Assembly: GCF_002532045.1 (NCBI RefSeq)
Contig: NZ_NWTG01000004.1
Span: 186,001 to 250,000, forward strand
Direction of reading: 5' to 3'
DNA from: Bradyrhizobium sp. C9
GTDB lineage: Bacteria > Pseudomonadota > Alphaproteobacteria > Rhizobiales > Xanthobacteraceae
DNA: 64,000 nucleotides
This document shows positions 56,995-64,000 of the stretch, in pieces (the first letter of the stretch is position 1; each line of letters opens with the position of its first letter). The notes beneath the pieces were generated by a model. It had not been told where the DNA came from. It saw only the letters and a list, made by a program, of their open reading frames with translations, and searched no databases. Both the position numbers and the translations under genes were made by a program.

Positions 56995-58293
56995 TTATGG
57001 TGATGTCGGAGCGTTCGGATCGTGCGCGGCCAAGGCATCTGTCGCCTTGCTGGCATCCTGCATGTTGACAGCCTGCAGGTACGTCTGCCCGATGCCGTCA
57101 GGCAGCGGATTTTCGTCTTCCATCTCGCGGATGTCGTCAGCGTTCCACCAACCCCATTGGCGGCCAACGGCATACGACAACACACGCGTCTTGATGTCGG
57201 CCCGCAGAAGCCCGGCCGGATTGACCCGGACATATAGATTCGGATCGTCCTCAGGCTGAAGGTCGCGCTTGATCGCGTCCGCCCACATCGTGAACCAGTC
57301 CTGGAGCGTGTAGGCAACGAACCCGATGCCCATCTGCTCGATGCCGGATCCCCACGAGGTCTGCTTCGTCGTCAGGCCGACCATGAACGGCGGCACACCG
57401 AAGAACATGCAAATCTCGGTCGCCGTGATCTCGCGGTTCTGGATGAACTGGATATCCTCGTTGCTGAGGTCGACCTTCTCCCACTTCAACCCACCCTCGA
57501 GGATGAGGGTCTTGTGTGCGTTGTCGGCACCGCGATACTCGTCGAGGCTTGCTTTCAGGCGATCCTTATCCGGATCATCCATTTCCCCCTCGGTGGACAG
57601 GACAGTCCCAACCGAAGTGCCATTTTTGTACATCTTGGCCAGCCGCTTCTCGGACTGGATCGAGATGCCAAGCGTTTCGCGCGCGAAGCCGAGCACGGAC
57701 AAGCCGTTGATGCCGTCGAGCGACATGCCGCGAAGGTGCAGGATGTCTTCCTGCCCGATCGTGACCTGCCCGCCGTCCGGCCGTGTGTAGGTATACGTCA
57801 GCGTAAAGTCGGCGTTCTGCTTCACCTGCATTGCGCCGATCAGCGGAATAAGCCACTTGATCTTGCCGAGCGCGCCGCGGACGATCAGCGCGTAACCGTT
57901 GCCGCGCATCAGCACCATCATCTGCATGAGGCGCTTGAATTCGCTCGGCGTCTGCCAAGGGTTGGGCTTGGTCTTCAGGACGCTCCAGATCGCAGCGTCC
58001 TCGGCGTCGACTCGGTTCTTGCCGACGCGCCGCTTGATGTCCATCGGGAGCGTCGCTAGAGCACCGCAGATGATGGCGGAACAGCGATATGCGGTCGCGA
58101 CCTTCAGCGCATTATGCGGCGTAACCGGCGCGCCTGCCTCGCTTTCATAACCGCGGCCGCGCAGCCATTCCGAGACGCGAGGATCCTCGAGGTCGAACAC
58201 GTCCGAAACCTCGACGGACGCGTTGATCCGCGGCTCGCGCCGCTGCTCGACCGGAACACCGCCGCCTGGTCTGAAGAAATCGAAAAATCCCAT
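56995..58293 (-). CDS. HK97-type portal protein
   Basis: 432 residues. Typical segments: VATAYRCSAIICGALATLPM, YALIVRGALGKIKWLIPLIG, ILHLRGMSLDGINGLSVLGF, NGTSVGTVLSTEGEMD and FFGVPPFMVGLTTKQTSWGS. Twelve copies form the DNA entry ring. Lies ten bases downstream of the large terminase stop. Confidence 0.93.
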   Translation of the reverse strand: MGFFDFFRPGGGVPVEQRREPRINASVEVSDVFDLEDPRVSEWLRGRGYESEAGAPVTPHNALKVATAYRCSAIICGALATLPMDIKRRVGKNRVDAEDAAIWSVLKTKPNPWQTPSEFKRLMQMMVLMRGNGYALIVRGALGKIKWLIPLIGAMQVKQNADFTLTYTYTRPDGGQVTIGQEDILHLRGMSLDGINGLSVLGFARETLGISIQSEKRLAKMYKNGTSVGTVLSTEGEMDDPDKDRLKASLDEYRGADNAHKTLILEGGLKWEKVDLSNEDIQFIQNREITATEICMFFGVPPFMVGLTTKQTSWGSGIEQMGIGFVAYTLQDWFTMWADAIKRDLQPEDDPNLYVRVNPAGLLRADIKTRVLSYAVGRQWGWWNADDIREMEDENPLPDGIGQTYLQAVNMQDASKATDALAAHDPNAPTSP

Positions 58294-58302
58294 TCAGACC
58301 CC

Positions 58303-59985
58303 TCAAAGGACCGTGGCCCTCGGCTTTGCGCGGCCATGAGCCTTCGGGTTGGTCGCCATCAGATAGGCGGAGTTGAACATCGCGATCGCGGGATCGATCT
58401 TCGCGTCGCCAGCGGTTTGCTTCGTCGCGCGGATCGCTGTTGCCGTCGGCTCGATCTTCAGGTTGCTGACGCACCAATCCATCATCGAGCTCGGTGCGTG
58501 CCGAAGCTTTCCCGAGACCAGCATGCGTTCGCAGGTCTTGATGCTGTTCATCATGCCGAACCCCTGCGGGGCGCCGATGAGCAGCTTGTTGTCGACGGTG
58601 ATGTCGACTTCCTTGTCTGCCAATGCGTCGACGAACTCGCCGAGACCGGCCGGGTCGACTGCGACACCACCGAGGAGCCGCCGGTCCTTCACCAGCTTGA
58701 TGATGCGGACGATCTTCGAGATGTCCTGCAGCGAGTCGTCGACGATGGTGAGATCGCCCTCCTTCTCGAATTGAAGCAGGCGCGGCGCGATCGACTGCCT
58801 GAGCTCGAGCACGCCGCGGTGGCACCAGGCGTGGACCCAAAGGAGCCAGTCGCGCGTTTCGCGGTGCCGGCCCATCAGGCTGAGACCGAACAAGTCGTCG
58901 AGGCCGCCGCCGTCAATGCCGGGGACGATGACGTCGCAAACCTTGAAGAGATGCCGAAGCGTGATCCTGTCGTCGTCTCGCTTCTGCCAATGCGCGGCAC
59001 CAGCCCAGCGGTTGGCCCGCAGGTTCATGCCGATCTCGACGTTGAGATGCTTGGCTAGGAAGGTGTTGAGCGCGAGATCGCTGCCGCGCTGGGCCTTGAT
59101 CAATTCGCCCAGCAACCACTCGGTGCTGACGGACTTGTCGAGGTTTGGGTTCGTGATCCGCCAGTTCGACGGATCGAGATAAGCCTTCTTGGCCAGCAGC
59201 GCGGCCGGGAATTCGTAGAGCACGCCAAGGCTGGTCGGATCCACGATCTTTCCGTCTCGGACGTCGCGGAAGTAGTCCAGCTTCTCCTTGAACACGCCGG
59301 TCGGTGGAGCGTCCGACTGGGTCGTGAGGAAGATGACAAAACCTTCCGGCCTCGATACCAGGCCGCCGAGCGCCTCCTGGAACATCGCAGAGGCATTGGC
59401 GCGCTTGCCGAAGATCCAGAGCTCGTCGATCAGGACGAAGGCAGCCTTCTTGCCGCCGACGACATCGGTATCGGCGGCGACCACCTTGAGGACAGCGTCG
59501 GTGGTCAGATGCGTGATCTGCCGGTAGTTGTCCTGGACGTGCAGCAGATCCTTCAGCTTGGGGTGCAGCCGGACCATGGCTGCCGCCGGCACGAACGAGT
59601 TGTTGGCGATCTCGATCGTCGGCGCCAGGATCAGCAGTTCGGCGCCGTGCCGCCAGTTCCGCACCAGCGCGGTGACCATGATGCCGGCAGCGATCGTCGA
59701 CTTGGTGTTCTTCTTGCTGATCAGCAGCAAGAATTCGCGGATCAGCCGCTTCGCCTGCCCGTGGTCATAGGCGCCGAAGATCGCCCGAACGAATTCGAAT
59801 ACCCAAGGCTCGCAGACCTCGCCGAAGGTCGGTTGTCGCGGCAGATCGTAGATCCGGAGCGACTTAAACACCTCGAGGGCGGCGTCGGCCTCGCTCGGGA
59901 ACAGCGGCTCGAACGGGATCAGGCTCTGGCCCGCAATGATCCTCCGTTCCCAGTCCGGGCAAGCCGTAGACCAAGCCAGGGTCAT
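58303..59985 (-). CDS. Terminase large subunit
   Basis: 560 residues. The ATPase part has a variant Walker A, SKKNTKS at 90-96, and Walker B VLIDE at 184-188. The nuclease part carries acidic residues in VIVPGIDGGGLDDLFGLSLM, ITKLVKDRRLLGGVAVDPAG-type strands and YLMATNPKAHGRAKP at the end. Packages DNA through the portal. The protein matches the Terminase_1 family layout in length and order. Confidence 0.9.
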   Translation of the reverse strand: MTLAWSTACPDWERRIIAGQSLIPFEPLFPSEADAALEVFKSLRIYDLPRQPTFGEVCEPWVFEFVRAIFGAYDHGQAKRLIREFLLLISKKNTKSTIAAGIMVTALVRNWRHGAELLILAPTIEIANNSFVPAAAMVRLHPKLKDLLHVQDNYRQITHLTTDAVLKVVAADTDVVGGKKAAFVLIDELWIFGKRANASAMFQEALGGLVSRPEGFVIFLTTQSDAPPTGVFKEKLDYFRDVRDGKIVDPTSLGVLYEFPAALLAKKAYLDPSNWRITNPNLDKSVSTEWLLGELIKAQRGSDLALNTFLAKHLNVEIGMNLRANRWAGAAHWQKRDDDRITLRHLFKVCDVIVPGIDGGGLDDLFGLSLMGRHRETRDWLLWVHAWCHRGVLELRQSIAPRLLQFEKEGDLTIVDDSLQDISKIVRIIKLVKDRRLLGGVAVDPAGLGEFVDALADKEVDITVDNKLLIGAPQGFGMMNSIKTCERMLVSGKLRHAPSSMMDWCVSNLKIEPTATAIRATKQTAGDAKIDPAIAMFNSAYLMATNPKAHGRAKPRATVL

Positions 59986-60184
59986 TGCGATCGCGAAGAC
60001 CTATGGCGCCGGCGAAGATCCTTGTGCCAGCCCGTCACGAGAGGCTCAGCGCGCCGCTTGCCACACCGCGATAGGATGCCGATGGCCCGATCAAGGGGGC
60101 AATGCGGCAGGCGACGCATGATCCGCATGGTGACGATGCGCCGACCAGGGCGCTCTTCGTACGACGACCGCCCGCGCATGCCGG

Positions 60185-60640
60185 CTACTCGTTGACCGCG
60201 GTATTGTCGATCACCAGGCCAATCTTCGGTGGCTCAGGCGGCTGAAATGCCCCCGATGAAGCCACTCGCTCCGCCGCGGCCTTGCGCTCCGCCTTCTTCC
60301 CGACCTTCTCCGGCGCCGGCGGTGCAGCCGGTACCTCGACGCCGGCGTTTCCGAGATCGGCGATCGCCTGAGCAGCGGCCGACACCCGGGTCATCTCCTC
60401 GAGCTTCTTGATGCAGGTGGCGTTGCCCTTCTTCGCCTGCTTGAAGAGCATCCCGACCACTTCGGCCCGCTTCTTGGCCACACCGGTCGCAATCTCTTCG
60501 GGGAAGGACTTCACCAGCGTCGGCGTCGAGATCCCGAGCACTCGAGCGCATTCATCCTGGGACATTCCGCACGAGATCCACTCCTCGACCTTCGTGCGCT
60601 GCGCTTTCGTCGGTTTGAACGCCGGCCGACCTCGGGCCAT
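60185..60640 (-). CDS. Terminase small subunit
   Basis: 151 residues from ATG 60640; the frame above this is a shadow. MARGRPAFKPTKAQRTKVEE and GMSQDECARVLGISTPTLVK form a helix-turn-helix of the kind that recognises the packaging site. The C-terminus is Pro/Ala-rich and probably binds the large subunit. Upstream of the large terminase, with a 199-base gap between them. Confidence 0.82.
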   Translation of the reverse strand: MARGRPAFKPTKAQRTKVEEWISCGMSQDECARVLGISTPTLVKSFPEEIATGVAKKRAEVVGMLFKQAKKGNATCIKKLEEMTRVSAAAQAIADLGNAGVEVPAAPPAPEKVGKKAERKAAAERVASSGAFQPPEPPKIGLVIDNTAVNE

Positions 60641-60990
60641 GCCGAAACTCCAATTTCTTTGCCGTTTTGGGTGAACTGGACGAAATTTCCGGTCGGCCCA
60701 AAAAAAATTGTGCGAATGAGCCCCCGTGCGGTAGGGGGTCCCGCCGGTTCCTAGACTTTTCGACCCCATACCCCTTGGCCTCGAGCGGCTGGCCGGCATG
60801 GCGCGCGCTGGCGTGTCGTCGGCGCTGGCGCTGGATTGGTCGGGGCGTTCGGCCTGGCTGATCAGTGTCAGCCGATATGCTGGCGCCCGTGGCGCCGCGC
60901 CGCGCGCGGCAACCGTCCGCGCTCTCTCTCGCCTGTCTGTCTAGGTGGTGACGTTCTGTTGACGTGGCAGGCGCGCGCCGATCCGCCGAG
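60641..60990. other. Gene-free region upstream of the terminase, possible packaging or promoter region
   Basis: About 350 bases with no credible gene. It contains an A-tract (CCCAAAAAAAATTG), and GGGGGTCCCGCCGGTTCC near 60735. Packaging sites commonly lie here, but no cos structure could be recognised. Confidence 0.4.
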
Positions 60991-61164
60991 CTAGGCCGCA
61001 CCATGCGGCGCGCTATCGCTGGGCATTGCGTCCCATGCGTCGGCGCTGGTGATGGTGCTGCGCTCAACCCGGATGACTGGCAGCACAATGACGGTTGCAG
61101 GCTGGCGCCGTTGTCGGCGGGCTCCGCGTGGCGCGCTGGGCGGTAGCTCGACTACCTCGCCCAT
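60991..61164 (-). CDS. Small basic protein
   Basis: 57 residues from ATG 61164 with GGGG upstream. MGEVVELPPSAPRGARRQRR is followed by a short strand TVIVLPVIRVERS and an acidic end. I recall similar short proteins (…VLPVIRxER) in alphaproteobacterial phages near terminase genes. A plus-strand frame over it is less convincing. Confidence 0.45.
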   Translation of the reverse strand: MGEVVELPPSAPRGARRQRRQPATVIVLPVIRVERSTITSADAWDAMPSDSAPHGAA

Positions 61165-61392
61165 GCCGTGCCCCTGACATGCGAAACCCGCCAAGGCGGT
61201 GCGACCTGGCGGGCTTTGGTTTGCAGCGACAATGCGCCGAATGCCTGTTCTGAATCGCAAATTGAGTCGGCTGTCAAACCGCTGTCGCACGGGTTGGCAG
61301 TGGATGACGGCGCCGACGGCGCTTGATGCATCTCAATTCCGTGATAGTTGCGGACTGGATGACTGCGGCATAACTCAATCTTGAGGCGTCCA

Positions 61393-61704
61393 ATGACCGA
61401 TACAAAGGCGAGCAAGGGCACGGCCAAACGCAAGCCAGCAAGCCGGGCCTTCTCTTCCGCTGATGCTTCACTGAGAATCAGCGCGGCTGAATTCCGGGCC
61501 TGGCAGGAAGGCGCCAGCCTCTCGAATGCCGCAGCTGCGCGCCTGCTCTACGTGTCTGAAAATACCTTGGCGCAGTACCGGGCCAATGGTGCGGGGCCGG
61601 ATATCGCGCGCCAGATTTGGGCGATCATTGCCGGGATAAGGCCGGATACTGGACGGCAGCGCGCCGAATTGCTGGGCCGGATCAATGCCGCGCTAGGCGC
61701 CTAA
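61393..61704 (+). CDS. Helix-turn-helix protein, XRE-like
   Basis: 103 residues from ATG 61393 (TGAGG upstream; a TTG at 61381 is less likely). AEFRAWQEGASLSNAAAARL and LYVSENTLAQYRANGAGPDI read as a helix-turn-helix in which ENTLAQYR is the recognition helix, in the manner of small phage regulators. First gene of the plus-strand early-type region; it could control the operator-like repeats downstream. Confidence 0.65.
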   Translation: MTDTKASKGTAKRKPASRAFSSADASLRISAAEFRAWQEGASLSNAAAARLLYVSENTLAQYRANGAGPDIARQIWAIIAGIRPDTGRQRAELLGRINAALGA

Positions 61705-61812
61705 TGCCTCAATATTGCGATACCAAGCCGGGCCATTCTAACTTTTTTTCGCAATTTTGCGTTTTGCCAGTTGACGGCCGCGCCGATATCTGCGCATGTA
61801 CGCATCACCACG

Positions 61813-61826
61813 GCGCGATTGTGCGC
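61813..61826 (+). promoter_or_regulatory. Start-associated repeat, copy 1
   Basis: GCGCGATTGTGCGC followed by AACTTCAAAGG, 20 bases before ATG 61847. Confidence 0.8.
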
Positions 61827-61846
61827 AACTTCAAAGGCCCGGCGAA

Positions 61847-62020
61847 ATGATCCCCTTCATTTCCTTTTGTATCGCTAACCCGGCTTTCACTCTGGCCATG
61901 CTCGCAGCGATCTATACCGCTTGCTGGGCCGCCCTCGTCCCCTTCCTTTACGCGCCCGCCAAGTCTCGGCGCCTTTCGATCCGGCGCCGCGCGCGCCGCT
62001 CCAGCTTGTCGCGCCGCTGA
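61847..62020 (+). CDS. Small membrane protein
   Basis: 57 residues from ATG 61847, downstream of repeat copy 1 with AAAGG as weak ribosome site. Two hydrophobic segments (ISFCIANPAFTLAMLAAIYT, CWAALVPFLYAP) and an arginine-rich C-terminus (SRRLSIRRRARRSSLSRR), which should sit in the cytoplasm. Unknown function. Confidence 0.62.
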   Translation: MIPFISFCIANPAFTLAMLAAIYTACWAALVPFLYAPAKSRRLSIRRRARRSSLSRR

Positions 62021-62038
62021 GGCGGTGCGGCTCAACCC

Positions 62039-62052
62039 GCGCAATCGTGCGC
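62039..62052 (+). promoter_or_regulatory. Start-associated repeat, copy 2
   Basis: GCGCAATCGTGCGC followed by AACTGAAAAGG, 19 bases before ATG 62072. Confidence 0.8.
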
Positions 62053-62071
62053 AACTGAAAAGGCAAACTCG

Positions 62072-62143
62072 ATGAAAGACTTTCTTCTCTTCCTCGCCGT
62101 GGCGTTCGTTGGAACGCTTGTAATCGTCGCCTGCTGTATCTGA
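62072..62143 (+). CDS. 23-residue membrane peptide
   Basis: ATG 62072 to TGA 62141-62143: MKDFLLFLAVAFVGTLVIVA then CCI. Nearly all hydrophobic, one span. Supported as a gene by the repeat copy 2 and AAAAGG in front, which match the other genes of the region. Too short for homology by eye. Confidence 0.5.
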   Translation: MKDFLLFLAVAFVGTLVIVACCI

Positions 62144-62199
62144 CGATTTGCAGCCTATGCCGTGCACGTCGCGGCATAAACGGCAAATCGCCGAACCCC

Positions 62200-62213
62200 G
62201 CGCAATTGTGCGC
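62200..62213 (+). promoter_or_regulatory. Start-associated repeat, copy 3
   Basis: GCGCAATTGTGCGC, the consensus form, followed by AACTCCAAAGGAAG, 22 bases before ATG 62236. Confidence 0.82.
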
Positions 62214-62235
62214 AACTCCAAAGGAAGTAACTGCA

Positions 62236-63114
62236 ATGACTGTCTACACCTCAACCGCCCGTTTCGATGGTACCGCCCGCGCTCTCACCGAGAACGAATT
62301 GCGCAAGCTGGCGCCGTCGGTTTTCGCGGTCGACGCTCACCATTCACGTTCCGAACGCTTCCAGCCTATCCCGACGTTTGACGTGCTGCGCGCGCTGATG
62401 GCGGAAGGCTTCCAGCCCGTCGGCGCGAAACAGAGCGTTGCCCGGCTCGATGATCGCCGCGACTTCACCAAGCATCTGATCCGCCTGCGCCGTCTCGACA
62501 ACGCCGCAACCTACACCGTCGGTGACACCGTCTGCGAAATTCTCCTCAAGAATGCCAATGACGGGACATCGGCCTATGACTTGATCGCCGGGCTTTTCCG
62601 TGTCCGTTGCCTCAACAGCCTTGTGGCGCAGGTCGGCACCGTCGAATCCGTCAAGGTCCGCCACACCGGCACCGCGCAGGATGTTTCGCACAAGGTGATT
62701 GAGGGCACCTATCGCGTGCTGGGCGAGGCCCAGAAGGCTCTATCGGCGCCGCAGGACTGGGCGCGCCTGGCACTCGACCGCGACGAAAAGCAGGTGCTGG
62801 CAGAAGCCGCGCACGTTCTGCGGTTCGGTGATGCGGAAGGCGAAACGAATACGCCGATTCAGCCCGCGCAGTTGCTGCAGCCGCGTCGCCGCGACGACGT
62901 CGCCGCCGATCTCTGGACTACGTTCAATGTGGTTCAGGAAAACGTCATCCGTGGCGGGCTGTCAGCTCGCGGGCTCGATGCCAACGGCCGCCGCCGTCGC
63001 GTCACGACTCGCGCCGTTAACGGGATTGATCAAGACGTGAAACTGAACCGCGCCCTTTTCACGCTCGCGGCCAAAATGGCGGAGCTCAAAGGCGCGGCTC
63101 GCATCGCGGCCTAA
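62236..63114 (+). CDS. DUF932-family phage/plasmid protein
   Basis: 292 residues from ATG 62236 with AAAGGAAG upstream. The DUF932 pattern is visible: HSRSERFQPIPTFDVLRALM, GFQPVGAKQSVARLDDRRDF, CLNSLVAQVGTVESVKVRHT and DLWTTFNVVQENVIRGGLSA. Such proteins are common in conjugative elements and phages; their biochemical role is unknown. A helical insertion near 165-215 is acidic. Confidence 0.82.
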   Translation: MTVYTSTARFDGTARALTENELRKLAPSVFAVDAHHSRSERFQPIPTFDVLRALMAEGFQPVGAKQSVARLDDRRDFTKHLIRLRRLDNAATYTVGDTVCEILLKNANDGTSAYDLIAGLFRVRCLNSLVAQVGTVESVKVRHTGTAQDVSHKVIEGTYRVLGEAQKALSAPQDWARLALDRDEKQVLAEAAHVLRFGDAEGETNTPIQPAQLLQPRRRDDVAADLWTTFNVVQENVIRGGLSARGLDANGRRRRVTTRAVNGIDQDVKLNRALFTLAAKMAELKGAARIAA

Positions 63115-63126
63115 GCGATTGCAGCC

Positions 63127-63151
63127 CATGCCCGGGCTTGTCCCGGGCATG
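63127..63151. repeat. Perfect 10-bp inverted repeat, intergenic palindrome
   Basis: CATGCCCGGG CTTGT CCCGGGCATG. Palindromes of this sequence type are frequent between genes in Bradyrhizobium and relatives, so this is probably a host-type extragenic element inside the prophage. It lies after the DUF932 stop and could act as a transcript end without a T tract. Confidence 0.75.
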
Positions 63152-63171
63152 ATCGGCAACCGCCGGAAACC

Positions 63172-63185
63172 GCGCAATTGTGCGC
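63172..63185 (+). promoter_or_regulatory. Start-associated repeat, copy 4
   Basis: GCGCAATTGTGCGC followed by AACTCGAAAAAGGG, 23 bases before ATG 63209. Confidence 0.82.
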
Positions 63186-63208
63186 AACTCGAAAAAGGGA
63201 AAATTGCC

Positions 63209-63313
63209 ATGAAGTATCGCCGCCACGATTCCGACCGCAAGCCAACCGACAAGCGGACTCGCCGCGCCGTGCTGAGCCAAGGCAAGCGCGCCTTTCTGAA
63301 TTCCTGCCTCTGA
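63209..63313 (+). CDS. 34-residue basic peptide
   Basis: ATG 63209, with AAAAAGGGA upstream: MKYRRHDSDRKPTDKRTRRA then VLSQGKRAFLNSCL. Highly basic, probably nucleic-acid binding. Supported by repeat copy 4. Confidence 0.52.
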   Translation: MKYRRHDSDRKPTDKRTRRAVLSQGKRAFLNSCL

Positions 63314-63325
63314 GGAGCTAGGCCT

Positions 63326-63622
63326 ATGCCTGTTATCGAACTGGACGGCGCAGTCTATTTCAATTGCTGTACCGGCACCGCTGCGCCGGATTGGTCTCAA
63401 TTCGTCGCGCTCGAAACCGGCGGCTGCACTACGGAAACAGACGCGCGAACGGGCCAAGAATGGACCAACGGCGGAGAGCCGGACGACGTTGCCGAATTCT
63501 GGACTGTTTACGGCCGCCTGAAGGAAGGCGGTTGCGAGGCCATTACGGATTGCAAGACGCGGGCTGAGGTTGACGCGGTCGCGCTCCGCCTCTCCGAGCT
63601 ATCCGGGCTTCCCGTTCATTGA
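63326..63622 (+). CDS. Unknown small acidic protein
   Basis: 98 residues from ATG 63326 with GAGGAGC upstream. Acidic, with cysteines in FNCCTG, GGCTTE, GGCEAI and TDCKT. No domain recognised. It is the only gene in this group without its own repeat; it follows the basic peptide by 12 bases and is probably co-transcribed with it. Confidence 0.65.
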   Translation: MPVIELDGAVYFNCCTGTAAPDWSQFVALETGGCTTETDARTGQEWTNGGEPDDVAEFWTVYGRLKEGGCEAITDCKTRAEVDAVALRLSELSGLPVH

Positions 63623-63680
63623 CGTTGCGACACTGCGCAGGCCTGGCCCTGCGCAGCACGGAACGCCAAAGCGGACTAAC

Positions 63681-63694
63681 GCGCGATTGTGCGC
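63681..63694 (+). promoter_or_regulatory. Start-associated repeat, copy 5
   Basis: GCGCGATTGTGCGC followed by AACTCAAAAGG, 20 bases before ATG 63715. Confidence 0.8.
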
Positions 63695-63714
63695 AACTCA
63701 AAAGGACTCTGGAT

Positions 63715-63918
63715 ATGCGAGGGATTTGGACTCTCTACGTCGACCAATACGGCAACCGCTGGGGCGCCAGCACGGTTGCGGAGCTGCGCGGCAAGATCGG
63801 CGGCGGGCGCATCGCCAAGATGTATCGCGACAAGGCGAACGGCCGCGCCGTCCACTGCGGCTACATCATCGGTTCGCATTGGTGCACCGCTTATAGGCCT
63901 GTCGAGGTGCCCGCATGA
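63715..63918 (+). CDS. Unknown small basic protein
   Basis: 67 residues from ATG 63715 with AAAAGGA upstream. Sequence MRGIWTLYVDQYGNRWGAST and IGGGRIAKMYRDKANGRAVH suggests a small beta-rich fold. Overlaps the next gene by ATGA. Confidence 0.62.
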   Translation: MRGIWTLYVDQYGNRWGASTVAELRGKIGGGRIAKMYRDKANGRAVHCGYIIGSHWCTAYRPVEVPA

Positions 63919-64000
63919 TGGCGGAGACATTCATTCCCGACAACATCCACGGGATTCCCGTTGGCTTCTACACGGACCGCGGAATCGCCGCGCTGCTGCG
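63915..64000 (+). CDS. Start of an unknown gene, cut by the right edge
   Basis: ATG 63915 overlaps the previous stop. Visible product: MMAETFIPDNIHGIPVGFYT then DRGIAALL. Too short to identify. Confidence 0.5.
   Translation, partial: MMAETFIPDNIHGIPVGFYTDRGIAALL

Larger units (their letters stand above)
5345..64000. mobile_element. Siphovirus-type prophage, left end at tRNA-Lys, right end outside the window
   Basis: The segment holds a full morphogenesis set (terminases, portal, HK97-type capsid, tail genes, lysis genes), many small unknown genes and a 36-gene tRNA array. The left boundary is inferred from the tRNA-Lys at 5269-5344, the usual target of tyrosine integrases. No integrase, excisionase or CI-like repressor was recognised; they may lie past 64000. 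Finding a repeat of the tRNA-Lys 3' end beyond the right edge would settle the boundaries. Confidence 0.75.

Noticed and set aside
60700..60760. cos packaging site near the small terminase
   Set aside because: Position is right but no recognisable paired binding sites or cut site; left as an uncalled region.
5345..64000. Integrase or phage repressor
   Set aside because: None of the frames shows tyrosine or serine recombinase motifs or a CI-like protease domain; they may lie beyond the right edge.

Overview
The window suggests a Bradyrhizobium-type alphaproteobacterium (high GC; an ndv-like cyclic beta-glucan locus at the left edge) carrying a long prophage that begins at a tRNA-Lys gene and runs past the right edge. 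Host DNA occupies 1-5344: a GH17 membrane protein cut by the left edge, a small secreted protein, a GH17-GT2 cyclic beta-(1,3)(1,6)-glucan synthase of the NdvB type, and tRNA-Lys(TTT), the probable attachment site. No integrase, repressor or replication gene is visible, so the phage's other end lies outside the window.

The left prophage arm (5.5-11.9 kb) holds small genes, a 1444-residue STAND-like NTPase with an apparent C-terminal PD-(D/E)XK nuclease, and a small HD-family (p)ppGpp-hydrolase-like protein. From 11.9 to 24.1 kb there is a 36-gene tRNA array, all on the minus strand, every gene encoding its own CCA. It covers all 20 amino acids if the first gene is read as tRNA-Trp, and it includes an initiator-type tRNA. 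Between the tRNAs sit short genes on both strands, including a Ro60/Rsr (TROVE-vWA) RNA-binding protein, an HNH nuclease and a possible Acb2-like cyclic-nucleotide sponge. Directly upstream of the Ro60 gene are four related stem-loop RNAs that I read as Y RNAs. One of them contains a circularly permuted tRNA module: a T arm, an acceptor stem capped by GAAA, and a D arm. This Ro60-Y RNA-tRNA-array combination is the most interesting system in the window.

From 24 to 28 kb come small phage genes, a superinfection-immunity-like membrane protein and a minimal ATP-dependent DNA ligase. From 28 to 33 kb (minus strand) is the lysis region: membrane proteins, spanin-like proteins, a holin-like protein, a fatty-acid-hydroxylase-like protein and an endolysin. 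From 34 to 60.6 kb (minus strand) is a complete siphovirus-type module in reverse order of assembly: tail fibre with an SGNH hydrolase domain, tail tip proteins, tape measure, tail-assembly chaperones with a -1 frameshift site (A AAA AAC), tail tube, connectors, HK97-type capsid, ClpP-like protease, portal, large terminase and small terminase.

From 61.4 kb to the right edge is a plus-strand early-type region of very small genes and a DUF932 gene. Five copies of a GCGC(A/G)AT(T/C)GTGCGC element stand shortly before start codons there. Three small genes elsewhere (12.1, 15.4 and 28.7 kb) show single frameshifts that could be real decay or sequence errors. All calls come from reading the sequence; no database search was run.
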